Shown piece by piece: positions 52,101 to 61,640 of a DNA stretch of 64,000 nucleotides. Under the pieces are notes generated by a model that had not been told where the DNA came from, ran no database searches, and worked only from the letters and a program-made list of their open reading frames with translations. Position 1 is the first letter of the stretch. Each line of letters begins with the position of its first letter. This stretch comes from Flammeovirga pectinis (lineage in GTDB: Bacteria > Bacteroidota > Bacteroidia > Cytophagales > Flammeovirgaceae). The stretch covers positions 310,001-374,000 of the forward strand of contig NZ_CP034562.1 in NCBI RefSeq assembly GCF_003970675.1, given 5' to 3'. Made by a program: the position numbers and the translations under genes.

Positions 52101-55100
52101 AAATAAGCAACTTTCTATTATTGGTGACTCACATTTTCAAAGAGCATATTATAAACATGGAACAGTTTATATTGGTAAATATCTTGCAAAATTTGATATA
52201 ATTGAATACTATCTTGAAGAAGACAGTGGGTTTGGTTCATTTATTTATAAGTCAAATAAATATGATGATAGTGACAATATAACATCTACAGGGGAAAAAG
52301 AATATAATAACTTTTTCTTAACAGATGGAAATGACTCAGATAAAGGCCTTTCTTTAAGGATAGATGAGAATATATGGTATGATGATACAAATGGTAAGGT
52401 GGATTTTGTTTTTCCAATGGCCTACCTCGACGACGTAAATAAAGTATACACTCCTATTCGAGTAGAGTTTGAGTCTAATGCTTTTCCTATAGCGATAGAC
52501 GGAGGGTACATTAACGTAAGACCAGTAAAGAGTAAATTAGCAACTGCAGATAACTCAAAGGGCTTATTAGATTTTTATTGGAAAATTAATAGAGATGGTT
52601 TTGATGATGAAGGGATAGTAAATTATCCAAAAGTTAAATACTTTGGTTATTTACCAACATCTTATGATGTAACGGGGTTATTACCAGGTAAAGTACTAAA
52701 TGGAGATGACCTGACTGTTTCTAGATTATCTCCTGGTAAAGAAATTTCTAAATATGAGAGATTTGCTTTCACAGAACCTTTAACTCTAGAACATTATGAT
52801 TATTCATTCTCAGGGAATAAAGATTATCCAGATGATAATCATTCACCTGAATACCACCTAATTACTTTTGCAGAAGATTGGAATAGTACAGATGGTTCTA
52901 AATCTGTAAATTATCTTGCTTTAGAGACGTCTTATTTAACAGTAGGTGAAAAAGAGGCATTCATAGGAGCTCCTAAAGTATTACACTGGAATCCAAAAAC
53001 TCATTTTAGTGGTACATTTGCAAATTGGAACGAGTCAAGCAACTGGGCAACCTATGACAAAGAGGGTAACCGTACAGAAGACGCAGGAATTCCTTCAGAA
53101 AATGATGTAGTGATCGTAGATTCTCCATTATATAAAGATGCTTCTTCTCCTTATTATATCACTAATGCACCTAAGTATATTCAGATTTATAATGGTGTTG
53201 ATGCATTAGCAGCTAAAGTGATATTTTCAGAGCAAAACCTTACAGGTGTTTATATTAAAGAGAGCAGCTCTTTAACAACTTCAATAATGGAAGGTCCAAC
53301 TCAATTGAATGTGTTTTATTTCCCAGCTAGTGATGTAGATGATGATGGTAATAGCAAAAATGGAGTTATTGATGGAGATATTGGTGCTTGGGGTCAACAT
53401 GCTAAATCAGAATATTTAATTCAATTAGAAGGGGAAACAGCTGGATATAATACTTACCCTGATCAAAACCCAGATATTGATTTAACAAAACCAATTATTG
53501 AAATTAATCAATTATCTAATTTAATTAATTATCCAAAAACAACTATTGCGGGTACAAGAAGAGAGGTAAGAGCAGCGTACTTAAATTTCGAAGAATTTTC
53601 AACTTCTGATTTAACCATAAGAAACGGTACATTTTTAGTAGTTGGTGGCTCTTCTTTAAATAATAAAATTACTGTAGATAACTTGAATATTGGTTTAAAT
53701 AACTATGGTCAAACTAAATCAGGTTTAATTTTTACCAATAAAGAAAATGTTGCTGTAGAAATGAGTGTTGGAGACTTATCGTTCTACAATAATTCTCATG
53801 ATAAATCTAATCCATATATATTTTCTGCTGTAGGGAAATATATGACAATTTTAGATGATGGGACTAATAATGTGAATCATAAATTATATGTATCTGGAAA
53901 TATAAAAATTGATTTAGATAAAACTTCAAATGTTGGAGGTCAAACACCAGGGGTATCAAATACATATTTAGATTTATCACCAGAAAATTATACTTCGGTA
54001 CATACAACTTTTAACGGAGATAATAATTCTACAATAACGACCACAGGGTTAACACCAGATGAAAAGGCTTTTACTTTTGGTAGAGTAACTTTTGATAAAA
54101 GTGATAAAGCAGTAAAAGTAGAATTTGAAACAAATACATCATTTTTAGCTCCACTTAATAATGATGTAATTAATGAGGATAAAAACTTTGTAATAAATAA
54201 AGGAACTGTTGTTTTAGGTCATGAAGATATTGATGTTGATTTAAATAAATCAGCAACACCAATTATTTACGATTTTATTATACCAACTGATGCTGTATTA
54301 AGAGTAGAAAATGGAGCGACAGTTCGAATGACAGGTGAAGCTGCTGGTTTACAGCTAAATGGAGGCCTTGAAATTTTAGGAGGAAATGCAATATTAAATT
54401 CTGGTTTATCTACTGATTATAATTTTATTGAATACGGAAATTCTGGAGATGCCTATATTTTAATAGAGAATATATATAATAATGATGGAACCTTACTTCA
54501 TCAGGCAAACTTAGATATAGGAGCTCAAATAAGAGCCAATAAAACAACGAATGTTGGTATTGTAAATTTTACTCAGAATTCAGGAATTGTTAAAATTGGT
54601 GGACAATCAATTCATAGTGATTTTAAAAACAAAGGAGTATTGAATTTAACAGGTTCGTCTCAGACATATATCAATTTATTATTTCCTTATAAAACTGACG
54701 AAAATAGTTTTACTTTAAAAGGAGGAGGTAATTTATACACAGATGCATATTTTATAGGTGCGGAAGGATTTAATGAAAGTAGATTTGTATATGGTGAAAA
54801 TACTAAAATTAGTATTGATACAGACGAATCAACTTTGTTTAAAGTTTTTATCCCCAAATTACCTAGTTTAGAGATTTTAGATGGTGCAATTGAATTTGTG
54901 GTAGATGTGAATTTCTATGGTGATATAGAAATTAAAGAAGACGCAAAAATAGATCAAGGTATAACATCATTAACATTAATAGCTACAGATAATATTACTA
55001 ATAATGGTACTTGGGAAAGTACTGCTGGAAGTAATTTTATTGTTGCAAATGCTGATAACACTTTGGTAACGTATTCAGGACAAAAAGGGTCTCATGTATT

Positions 55101-58100
55101 TAATAACTTATCGATTAATAAAGGAACATTAAAATTTGATGGACCTTTTGATAATACTGATATTGACGTTTTACAAAGCCTAACGGTTGAAGCTTCTTCA
55201 GAATTAGAATTATCAGGATTAAATGTTCATTTAAAAGGAGCTAATCAAACAATTTTAGGTAAGGTTACTTCCTCTTCATCAAATTACATAGTGTTTGATT
55301 CTAATGATGATGTTACTCAATATTTGACCACAGATTTAGGAGAATTTGATAATATTGAAATAAATAATAAGAATGGATTATATCTTAATGACCTCAGTAA
55401 TTCAACATCATTTTATGCGTTAAAAATCAACAAAGATTTATTAATGACGAAAGGATCATTTTTTATCCAAGAGAAAACATTATTATTTGGTGCATCAGCA
55501 GAAATATCTAATGGAGGAGAAGCTTTTGATGAAGATAAAATGATAATTCCTAGTGGAAAAAGAAGGGATGGTGGCGTAATTAAAGAATTTATAGGGAAGT
55601 CAATAGAAAAAGTTGAGTTACCTCTAGGAACAAATATTAATGGTGATAAGAAGTTTTCACCTGTAGTTATTGATTTAACTAATAATAAGGTTGCAGATAT
55701 TAATTCTATGTACTCTATTAAAATATTACCGTTAGATTACTATTATCCAAGTTTAGTGAAATCAGGTATTGTTAATCCTGATTTATTAGATTACACATGG
55801 TTTCTATATTCATTAGATAAAAATGGAAATGAAGTAGAAGTACCTGAAGGTTTTGATGCTGAGCTTGTTTTATCTTATTCAGACACAGATATCCTACAAG
55901 ATAATACGAAAGAAATTGATTACTCTAGTGTTGTTTTTTATGAAGGTTCATTGACATGGCAACGAAACTCAGGGGTAGTAGATGTGAGTAATAATACAGT
56001 CACATATAGTTTATCAAAAGCATTGGTTTTAGATGTTATAAATAATGGTTCATTAACTGGAATTTATACTATTGGAGACCCAGGAAGTATGAGTATTGGT
56101 ATAAATAAATATATTAGTAATACTGATGCTGATAGTTGGATGGAAGATGGTATATGGAATATAATACCTTTAGAAAAAGATAGAGATGAATCAATCACAA
56201 TTGATGGTACTGAAATAATTTTCCCTATTTATGGTGAAGGAACTCCTATCTACGCAGGTAATGGTAACTACCCTGAAGAAGGGGCAATTGCAACTATTAA
56301 GACTGGTCATACCGTAACATTGGGAAATAATTTAACCTTGGAATTATCTGAAGTTGTTATTGATGGGACTTTGATTCTATCAGAAAAGAATGGAGATAAC
56401 TATTCACAAGGTCACTTTGGTGAAATTTCTGGTTCGGGTATTTTACACATGAAATCAACTGCTAAGAAACCTACAGGAGATTGGTCTGCATTCTTTAAAG
56501 TAGCAGGAGGGGAAATTATTGTAGAATTACCTAATAACGATGTAAACTTTACAGAAGGTGATGGAGCAGGTGCTTTATTAACGTCAGTCTTAGATGGAGG
56601 AAATCAATTAAGAAAATTAACTTTACTTGTTGATGATAAGTTAAATGATGGGAAGACAATAGACTACTTATTAAATAATAAAGATTTTACCGTTGGAGAT
56701 TTACAAGTGGGTAATTTTGCTACTTTTACCATGGATAATAATAATTTTATGGTTAATGGTGAAATAGGTATTGATAATGCAAAACTAAATTTAGGTGAAA
56801 ATTCTTTCTTAACATCTCACGGTTTATTTAAAGCATCTAATAATAGTGAAATTGATTTTAAAGGAGGTTTAATATTATATCAGGATTTAAGTATTGAACC
56901 AAATTGTAAGTTTATTTCTTCCAATTCATCTATTGTTACATTTAAAGGAAACACACCTATTCAACATGTAAAAATGTCTGGAAATAATATTTCGAATATT
57001 ATTGTAGATAAAGCAAATGTTAATGATGTTGTTAATTTTACAGATGACATTAGATTAATGAATGAATTAAAGTTCATACAAGGTAAAGTGAAATCAGGAG
57101 GCCGAAGTAAAAAAGGAGCTAAAATGAGTGGCTTTTTAACTATTGTTAGTCCTGAAAAAATTATTGATTATAGTCCAGAGGCATATATTTTTGGAAGAGC
57201 ACATTTTGTAATGGATGCTGGAGTCTCAAGTGATGTAATTTTTCCTATAGGAAATGAAGATCATTTTTATCCAATTGGAGTAACTACAATTGCATTACAA
57301 CATAATGTAGTATGGACTGCAGATTATATTGATCATGAAGATAATACATCACCTTCTGATGAATTACCTCAGGACGGGTCTAGTAATTTAATTCAAGATG
57401 TAGATGGTAAAGAAATAAGAGCTATCCAGAAAAGTGGAAGATGGATTATTGAACCACTCTTAGAAAAAGATGAGGAAATTGATATTTTTATTCTTCAATA
57501 TATTTCTAAAGCAAAAAAAGAATATGTAGATCTTTCAAATAATCAAAATTTCAGAACTGCTTTTCAATCGAGCTCAATTAGTGGTGATTCACAACATCAA
57601 TATGAGTTAATTGGAGGACAAACTATTGAAAGAGAATTTAGAGATAAAGATGATAATGTTCATTTCGTAATGCAACAATCTAGTGAATCAATTACTTATA
57701 GAGGTGTTGAGGATGAATTTGGAAATAAACGTCCTGCAAAAGTTGTTAAGGCATTAAGTGGCTTGCGTACATCGGCTAGAGTTGCTGCTTTAGAATCTGA
57801 AAATGATGGTTTCTCATGGGCTTATGTTGATGAATCTAGTAGTCCAGAATTAGAACTGCCTATTGAATTAATTTACTTCAATGTAGAACTAACGTCATTA
57901 AAAAGTGTAAATATTGAATGGGCAACAGGTTCTGAGCTAAATAATGAATACTTTGTTATTGAAAAATCGAGAGATCTACGAACTTGGGTAGTGGTTGATG
58001 AAATTAATGGAGCTGGAAATTCAAATAGTCAAATAGATTATTCTACGGTTGATGTAGAGCCTTATAAGGGGAAAACATATTATAGATTAGTACAGGTTGA

Positions 58101-58404
58101 CTTTGATGGGAAATCTGAAATATTTGGTCCAAAATATGTAATATTAGGAGCTGAAGATATCGCTCCCGATGCTATCGTTTACCCAAATCCTAATAATGGC
58201 AATTATTTAAATATCCAATTGTTAAATTTCGAAGAAGATAGAGTACAAACTATAATGTATAATCATCTTGGTAAATCAGTATATTCAAAACTCCAAGAAG
58301 ATATTTCTTTTAAATTTGATATTTCTAACCTACCATCAGGTGTTTACTTTATTAAATTAATTCAAAGTAAAAGACAGGTGATAAAGAAGGTGATAATTAA
58401 ATAG
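49168..58404 (+). CDS. Giant T9SS-secreted surface protein (3078 aa)
   Basis: The protein has an N-terminal signal segment (residues about 9-27, ending TAYGQ). A concanavalin-like domain lies at about 30-250, with VQFSGQDYLSFDQ and EIAEILLYTDELTNDKRAEIKDY. The long middle is a run of beta-solenoid-like repeats rich in G-x-x-x-I/V-N and D-N-N-G patterns. Segments such as S-W-S/N-W and G-D-D-V-Y-I recur at about 265-310, 1285-1325 and 2310-2375, as if three similar blocks were strung together. The end has a fibronectin-like part (P-I-E-L-I-Y-F-N-V-E-L) and a type A sorting domain from about 2990 (V-Y-P-N-P-N-N-G-N). It is probably a surface adhesin or a large polymer-binding protein. I do not see a catalytic domain. 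Confidence 0.85.
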   Translation: MIITSKQKFTQLLCLIISIVSITAYGQVLPTTNLKYHLKASSYDDVNNEWSDELDNTIKFVAEVGNEPSLINNGLKGNATVQFSGQDYLSFDQPMSDVKSVCIVFKNDGFSASASVYKNVNLIGGAQKQVIITGNYPNNSNTFRFGVTGDETCKFSLDLNEDLVSGDNDGNSLASQYTWTMGQWHILELEYTKDLVNDLALDGNGKIYIGALPFHGDIDKNTFQGEIAEILLYTDELTNDKRAEIKDYINTKYFTKKTWYTYNDGVANRDWSSPSAWTLDNTGNTFDNPDNEIPSIGDDVYIIANKRIRIDNSVANKKYGLLDISSGSELVLDSDVIGFNFNIIRGEGAINVENETSIPTGSYTNADRGFSNKGQGTLIINNSTDIVFSNDHILSSFIKRGVGELSIKDIEIYDDIIIEEGNVDVSLATTLKLYGNFKVEKKGKVLDKDSPKEIVLHGDLTNYGNIDLGKSYFSFEGENNQLIQVSVTENGIDNGTFEVDYLKLDKNLRQNEVTLRAASPSSFKMNYSGVDNNFISNLYKGTIVFDEEIHLDLNTKSNGNVVVSEDVVITLNSQSSIIYMEKGNALVLKGEIHVNSGNLIMTRGLSSLGSGPGYGITIYNQGKFYIRSGGVTELRQFRTSYAGENHQGSYEQTGGYFKVIGYPSDFQPFSLPYSTTSFTMTGGILEVDGSKSGSILSDRGILIGSGNGNYNVSDNGKLIINTLAGQEINIASTVPFPNVLINGEGAVALQPLTFETIASEPNIELEEPLKVLGSLEINTNFYTDKNDVEIGKDLKINKERVFVYSKKKNDDDGNDIRYRRNRNNIIFNGPNKSYINLNYALEEDDSGDELILNGLILDKDVVYDGTQTSVASLSIIAHSSHLKTTLNTDHLSFRKREQNASNILKIENNVKIINGLLDQGEYSIRTESEELYIGKTGQLGFYEHGVTPKNALIKLRPDDQVITIDEGGKLGNIKINAENKQLSIIGDSHFQRAYYKHGTVYIGKYLAKFDIIEYYLEEDSGFGSFIYKSNKYDDSDNITSTGEKEYNNFFLTDGNDSDKGLSLRIDENIWYDDTNGKVDFVFPMAYLDDVNKVYTPIRVEFESNAFPIAIDGGYINVRPVKSKLATADNSKGLLDFYWKINRDGFDDEGIVNYPKVKYFGYLPTSYDVTGLLPGKVLNGDDLTVSRLSPGKEISKYERFAFTEPLTLEHYDYSFSGNKDYPDDNHSPEYHLITFAEDWNSTDGSKSVNYLALETSYLTVGEKEAFIGAPKVLHWNPKTHFSGTFANWNESSNWATYDKEGNRTEDAGIPSENDVVIVDSPLYKDASSPYYITNAPKYIQIYNGVDALAAKVIFSEQNLTGVYIKESSSLTTSIMEGPTQLNVFYFPASDVDDDGNSKNGVIDGDIGAWGQHAKSEYLIQLEGETAGYNTYPDQNPDIDLTKPIIEINQLSNLINYPKTTIAGTRREVRAAYLNFEEFSTSDLTIRNGTFLVVGGSSLNNKITVDNLNIGLNNYGQTKSGLIFTNKENVAVEMSVGDLSFYNNSHDKSNPYIFSAVGKYMTILDDGTNNVNHKLYVSGNIKIDLDKTSNVGGQTPGVSNTYLDLSPENYTSVHTTFNGDNNSTITTTGLTPDEKAFTFGRVTFDKSDKAVKVEFETNTSFLAPLNNDVINEDKNFVINKGTVVLGHEDIDVDLNKSATPIIYDFIIPTDAVLRVENGATVRMTGEAAGLQLNGGLEILGGNAILNSGLSTDYNFIEYGNSGDAYILIENIYNNDGTLLHQANLDIGAQIRANKTTNVGIVNFTQNSGIVKIGGQSIHSDFKNKGVLNLTGSSQTYINLLFPYKTDENSFTLKGGGNLYTDAYFIGAEGFNESRFVYGENTKISIDTDESTLFKVFIPKLPSLEILDGAIEFVVDVNFYGDIEIKEDAKIDQGITSLTLIATDNITNNGTWESTAGSNFIVANADNTLVTYSGQKGSHVFNNLSINKGTLKFDGPFDNTDIDVLQSLTVEASSELELSGLNVHLKGANQTILGKVTSSSSNYIVFDSNDDVTQYLTTDLGEFDNIEINNKNGLYLNDLSNSTSFYALKINKDLLMTKGSFFIQEKTLLFGASAEISNGGEAFDEDKMIIPSGKRRDGGVIKEFIGKSIEKVELPLGTNINGDKKFSPVVIDLTNNKVADINSMYSIKILPLDYYYPSLVKSGIVNPDLLDYTWFLYSLDKNGNEVEVPEGFDAELVLSYSDTDILQDNTKEIDYSSVVFYEGSLTWQRNSGVVDVSNNTVTYSLSKALVLDVINNGSLTGIYTIGDPGSMSIGINKYISNTDADSWMEDGIWNIIPLEKDRDESITIDGTEIIFPIYGEGTPIYAGNGNYPEEGAIATIKTGHTVTLGNNLTLELSEVVIDGTLILSEKNGDNYSQGHFGEISGSGILHMKSTAKKPTGDWSAFFKVAGGEIIVELPNNDVNFTEGDGAGALLTSVLDGGNQLRKLTLLVDDKLNDGKTIDYLLNNKDFTVGDLQVGNFATFTMDNNNFMVNGEIGIDNAKLNLGENSFLTSHGLFKASNNSEIDFKGGLILYQDLSIEPNCKFISSNSSIVTFKGNTPIQHVKMSGNNISNIIVDKANVNDVVNFTDDIRLMNELKFIQGKVKSGGRSKKGAKMSGFLTIVSPEKIIDYSPEAYIFGRAHFVMDAGVSSDVIFPIGNEDHFYPIGVTTIALQHNVVWTADYIDHEDNTSPSDELPQDGSSNLIQDVDGKEIRAIQKSGRWIIEPLLEKDEEIDIFILQYISKAKKEYVDLSNNQNFRTAFQSSSISGDSQHQYELIGGQTIEREFRDKDDNVHFVMQQSSESITYRGVEDEFGNKRPAKVVKALSGLRTSARVAALESENDGFSWAYVDESSSPELELPIELIYFNVELTSLKSVNIEWATGSELNNEYFVIEKSRDLRTWVVVDEINGAGNSNSQIDYSTVDVEPYKGKTYYRLVQVDFDGKSEIFGPKYVILGAEDIAPDAIVYPNPNNGNYLNIQLLNFEEDRVQTIMYNHLGKSVYSKLQEDISFKFDISNLPSGVYFIKLIQSKRQVIKKVIIK

Positions 58405-58420
58405 AATAGTAATTTTTAAT

Positions 58421-58459
58421 AAAAAAGGTGATGGTCAACTAAGATCATCACCTTTTTTA
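58421..58459 (+). terminator. Terminator of the 3078-aa protein gene
   Basis: AAAAAAGGTGATG pairs with CATCACCTTTTTT (13 bp) around a 12-nt loop, and the 3' arm supplies the T run. Confidence 0.88.
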
Positions 58460-58522
58460 TTAAAAACACACATTATTAAGAGCTATTGTTCAAATCATCG
58501 ATATAAAAGGAAATGAATTGAT

Positions 58523-58530
58523 TAATTTTG
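58523..58530 (+). promoter_or_regulatory. Promoter -7 element of the methyltransferase gene
   Basis: TAATTTTG, a perfect TAnnTTTG, 46 bp before the ATG at 58576. It overlaps an alternative upstream start (TTG at 58528), which is therefore rejected. Confidence 0.6.
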
Positions 58531-58575
58531 CATCGATTTAGGAATATCTTCCTTATAACGAATGATTTAAAGTAT

Positions 58576-59751
58576 ATGAGTCTCATCAACGTAGATAAAT
58601 TTGAACAACACCTTAAAGATAGTTTAGCAAATAACTCTTTTGTTAGAATTACATTATCCAATAAGCGTGTAAAAGAAAATGAATTACGTTCAATCAACGG
58701 AAAGTTGGTAGAACTAAAGAAAGGTTTGCATTTATCGTGTCTTTACCGTTACCCTACAAAGGATATTACAAAAAATTATCCGATAGAAGAGGTGGTAGAG
58801 AAAATGATGAAATATTTAGAAGATGACTTCTATAATGCAGAATTATATACATTAGAAGCTGATTATCTTTTATTAATTACATCTGCTACTACAGCGAAAC
58901 TTCGTGTTAAGAAGGCAAGTTCAAAAGAGCAACCTAAATTACAACACGACAAGCAGAAAAATAGAATTATTGATCCAAAAGACAATGTTTATTTACAAGA
59001 GCTAGGTGTTACTACCAAAGAGTTTAAAGTAAAAAATAGCATGCAAGATAAGTACCGTCAACTCAATAAATATGTTGAAATTATTGATGGTATTTTAAAG
59101 AATGTAGACTTTTCTGAAAATTACAATGTAGTTGATATGGGAGCCGGAAAAGGTTACCTTACTTTTGCATTGTACGATTACCTTACAAATGTTGTAAAAC
59201 AGAAACCTCATGTTATTGGGGTAGAAATGCGTAAGGAATTAGTAGAAAAATGTAATGGCATTGCTGATAAATCAGATTTTAAGGATCTTGATTTTAAAGA
59301 AGGCACAATAAAAGAAGTAGACTTACCAAATATAGATCTTCTAATTGCACTACATGCTTGTGATACAGCAACAGATGATGCAATTTATAGAGGAATAAAA
59401 GCACAATCTAAAGTAATTGTTTGTGCTCCTTGTTGCCATAAGCAAATAAGAAAACAGATAAACCCTGAAGATAGCTTGAGTAAGATTACACAATTTGGTA
59501 TCTTGAAGGAACGTCAGTCAGAATTGCTTACTGATGGTATTCGTGCGTTAATTATGGAAGCTTATGGTTATAAAACTAAAGTTTTCGAATTTATCACAAC
59601 AGAACATACACCAAAAAATGTATTAGTGGTAGGTGTTCAAGATGAAGTGAGAGATACGCCAAAAGAAGATATTGTTGCACAAATTAATGAAATTAAAAAA
59701 GTGCACGGTATTCGTCAGCATCATTTAGAAAGTTTATTGGAAATGAATTAA
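58576..59751 (+). CDS. Class I SAM methyltransferase of the METTL25/RRNAD1-like group
   Basis: The 391-aa protein has an N-terminal part (1-150) of mixed fold and a Rossmann methyltransferase domain. SAM-binding motif I is V-V-D-M-G-A-G-K-G-Y-L-T, followed by the second strand with V-I-G-V-E-M-R. The late motif A-L-H-A-C-D-T-A-T-D-D, then 'C-A-P-C-C-H-K', is typical of the Methyltransf_32 (PF13679) group. These proteins are poorly studied; eukaryotic relatives are thought to act on rRNA or protein. The start at 58576 is set by the promoter; a TTG start would need transcription upstream of it. The next gene (hflX) is 116 bp downstream. Confidence 0.82.
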   Translation: MSLINVDKFEQHLKDSLANNSFVRITLSNKRVKENELRSINGKLVELKKGLHLSCLYRYPTKDITKNYPIEEVVEKMMKYLEDDFYNAELYTLEADYLLLITSATTAKLRVKKASSKEQPKLQHDKQKNRIIDPKDNVYLQELGVTTKEFKVKNSMQDKYRQLNKYVEIIDGILKNVDFSENYNVVDMGAGKGYLTFALYDYLTNVVKQKPHVIGVEMRKELVEKCNGIADKSDFKDLDFKEGTIKEVDLPNIDLLIALHACDTATDDAIYRGIKAQSKVIVCAPCCHKQIRKQINPEDSLSKITQFGILKERQSELLTDGIRALIMEAYGYKTKVFEFITTEHTPKNVLVVGVQDEVRDTPKEDIVAQINEIKKVHGIRQHHLESLLEMN

Positions 59752-59867
59752 TTTCATATCATCCAATAAATACATTAAATTTGTTTAAACAATTTTAGCA
59801 TTTGATCTATTTTGAGCTAAATACAATTAGTATCAAGATGAGCTAAAGAATAAAACAGGATACGTTT

Positions 59868-61133
59868 TTGAAAAAAGAATTTCACAGTACTAAAGATAAT
59901 AAAGCCCCAAGAGCTGTTTTGATAGGGCTTGCACTTAAAGACCAAACGGTAGAAAAAGCACAAGAGTATTTAGACGAATTGGCTTTTTTAGCAAGTACTT
60001 TAGGTATAGAAACAGTTAAAACTTTTATTCAGCGTTTAGATACGCCAGATAAAAAGACATTTGTAGGTAAAGGAAAGCTAGAAGAAATTCTAACTTTTGT
60101 TCATGCAGAGGGAATTGATACCATTATTTTTGATGATGATTTATCGTCTGCCCATGCAAGAAACCTAGATAGAGAAGTAGAAGATTTAATGATCATAGAT
60201 AGGTCTTTATTGATCCTTCAGATCTTTGCCATGAGAGCAAAATCTTCTCAAGCAATTACACAGGTTGAATTGGCGCAGTACCAGTACATGTTACCTCGTC
60301 TTACTAACCTTTGGACACACCACTCTAGACAAAGAGGTGGTGTTGGTATGAAAGGGCCTGGTGAAACTGAATTAGAAACGGATAAGCGTATTATTCGAGA
60401 TAAAATTAGTTTGTTACGTAAAAAATTAAAGAAGATTGAAACACAATCTGATTTAAGAAGAAAAGGACGTGATAAACAAGTTCGTGTTGCACTTGTAGGT
60501 TATACCAATGTTGGTAAATCTACAATTATGAAGCGTTTAAGTAAAGCAGATGTTTTTGCAGAAAATAAGCTCTTTGCAACTGTAGATTCTACTGTAAGAA
60601 AGATTACAATGAATAATGTACCTTTCTTAATGACAGACACAGTAGGTTTTATAAGAAAGCTACCAACAACGCTTATAGAAAGTTTTAAATCTACTTTAGA
60701 TGAGATTGTTGAGGCAGATATATTAATTCATGTTGTAGATGTATCTCATGAATCTTTCGAAGAACATATAGATGTAGTAAACAAAACATTGGTAGAAATT
60801 AAAGCTACCGATAAATCTACCATATTGGTATTTAATAAGGTAGATAATTTTGTTGATAAGGAATATCCTCCATTCGAGGATCACCCTCCTGCAACGTTGG
60901 AAGAATGGAAAGAAAGCTATTTAGCCAAAGACAATAATAGTATCTTTATCTCTGCTGTTAAAGAAGAAGGGATCGAAGAATTAAAACTCAAAATCTTTGA
61001 ATTAGTTTCTGATAAGTTTTATAAAATTTATCCAAATCACCATTCATTTGCTTACAATCAGCTTTGGATGAATCAAGGTGGTGATTGGGCAGAAAAACTT
61101 GGTGAAGATTCTGATACAGAAGAAGAAGACTAA
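59868..61133 (+). CDS. hflX: HflX GTPase
   Basis: The 421-aa protein starts with TTG. The N-terminal HflX domain has the motif F-V-G-K-G-K-L-E-E-I and D-D-D-L-S-S-A-H-A-R-N-L. The linker contains 'G-G-V-G-M-K-G-P-G-E-T-E-L-E-T-D-K-R'. The G domain has G1 (G-Y-T-N-V-G-K-S-T), the G3 region D-T-V-G-F-I, and G4 (N-K-V-D). HflX splits stalled or stressed ribosomes and binds the 50S subunit. It lacks a nearby hfq or hflKC. The end is acidic (D-S-D-T-E-E-E-D). The length is near the E. coli protein (426 aa). Confidence 0.95.
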   Translation: MKKEFHSTKDNKAPRAVLIGLALKDQTVEKAQEYLDELAFLASTLGIETVKTFIQRLDTPDKKTFVGKGKLEEILTFVHAEGIDTIIFDDDLSSAHARNLDREVEDLMIIDRSLLILQIFAMRAKSSQAITQVELAQYQYMLPRLTNLWTHHSRQRGGVGMKGPGETELETDKRIIRDKISLLRKKLKKIETQSDLRRKGRDKQVRVALVGYTNVGKSTIMKRLSKADVFAENKLFATVDSTVRKITMNNVPFLMTDTVGFIRKLPTTLIESFKSTLDEIVEADILIHVVDVSHESFEEHIDVVNKTLVEIKATDKSTILVFNKVDNFVDKEYPPFEDHPPATLEEWKESYLAKDNNSIFISAVKEEGIEELKLKIFELVSDKFYKIYPNHHSFAYNQLWMNQGGDWAEKLGEDSDTEEED

Positions 61134-61137
61134 GAAC

Positions 61138-61177
61138 AAAAAGAGACGTAGGAATTTAAACATTTGCGTCTCTTTTT
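61138..61177 (+). terminator. Terminator of hflX
   Basis: AAAAAGAGACG pairs with CGTCTCTTTTT (11 bp) around a 17-nt loop, and the right arm ends in the T run. It lies right after the hflX stop. Confidence 0.85.
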
Positions 61178-61193
61178 AGATTATACCATTATC

Positions 61194-61625
61194 ATGTTAA
61201 AATATTTACTGATTACTTTACTATCTGTTCTTTTCAGTTGTTCTAAACCTAATCCCGCAACTCACGACCTAGCAGATATAGAATCAATCCTAATGACTCA
61301 AGAAGCTGCTTGGAATACGGCAGATTTAGAAGGATTTATGAATGGCTATTTACATTCCGATAGCTTACTTTTTATTGGTAAAAATGGCGTTACAAAAGGA
61401 TGGGATTCAACATTAGAGAACTACATTAAAAGTTACCCAAATCAAAAAGCAATGGGAAAGCTTAAGTTCACTATTCTTAAAAAAGAACTATTGGCAGCTA
61501 ATGTAGCTATGGTTATAGGTAAATGGCATCTTACTAGAGAAGATGGAAACTTAGAAGGACATTTTTCTTTACTATGGCAAAAGGTAAACGGACAATGGGT
61601 TATAGTTGCAGATCACTCAAGTTAA
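61194..61625 (+). CDS. DUF4440/SnoaL-like lipoprotein
   Basis: The 143-aa protein starts at 61194, which gives a lipoprotein signal (Cys15 in VLFSC); the in-frame ATG at 61164 lies inside the hflX terminator. The NTF2-like cone fold is shown by the pattern I-E-S-I-L-M-T-Q-E-A-A-W-N-T-A-D-L-E-G-F-M, Y-L-H-S-D-S-L-L-F-I-G-K-N-G and the end L-L-W-Q-K-V-N-G-Q-W-V-I-V-A-D-H-S. This end matches DUF4440. The function is unknown; the group holds many small binding or isomerase folds. It lies 15 bp before bshB1 and may be co-transcribed. Confidence 0.8.
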   Translation: MLKYLLITLLSVLFSCSKPNPATHDLADIESILMTQEAAWNTADLEGFMNGYLHSDSLLFIGKNGVTKGWDSTLENYIKSYPNQKAMGKLKFTILKKELLAANVAMVIGKWHLTREDGNLEGHFSLLWQKVNGQWVIVADHSS

Positions 61626-61640
61626 AAACACATATAAAAA

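Noticed and set aside
61164-61193. An earlier start for the DUF4440 lipoprotein
   Set aside because: It lies in the hflX terminator and would spoil the lipoprotein signal.
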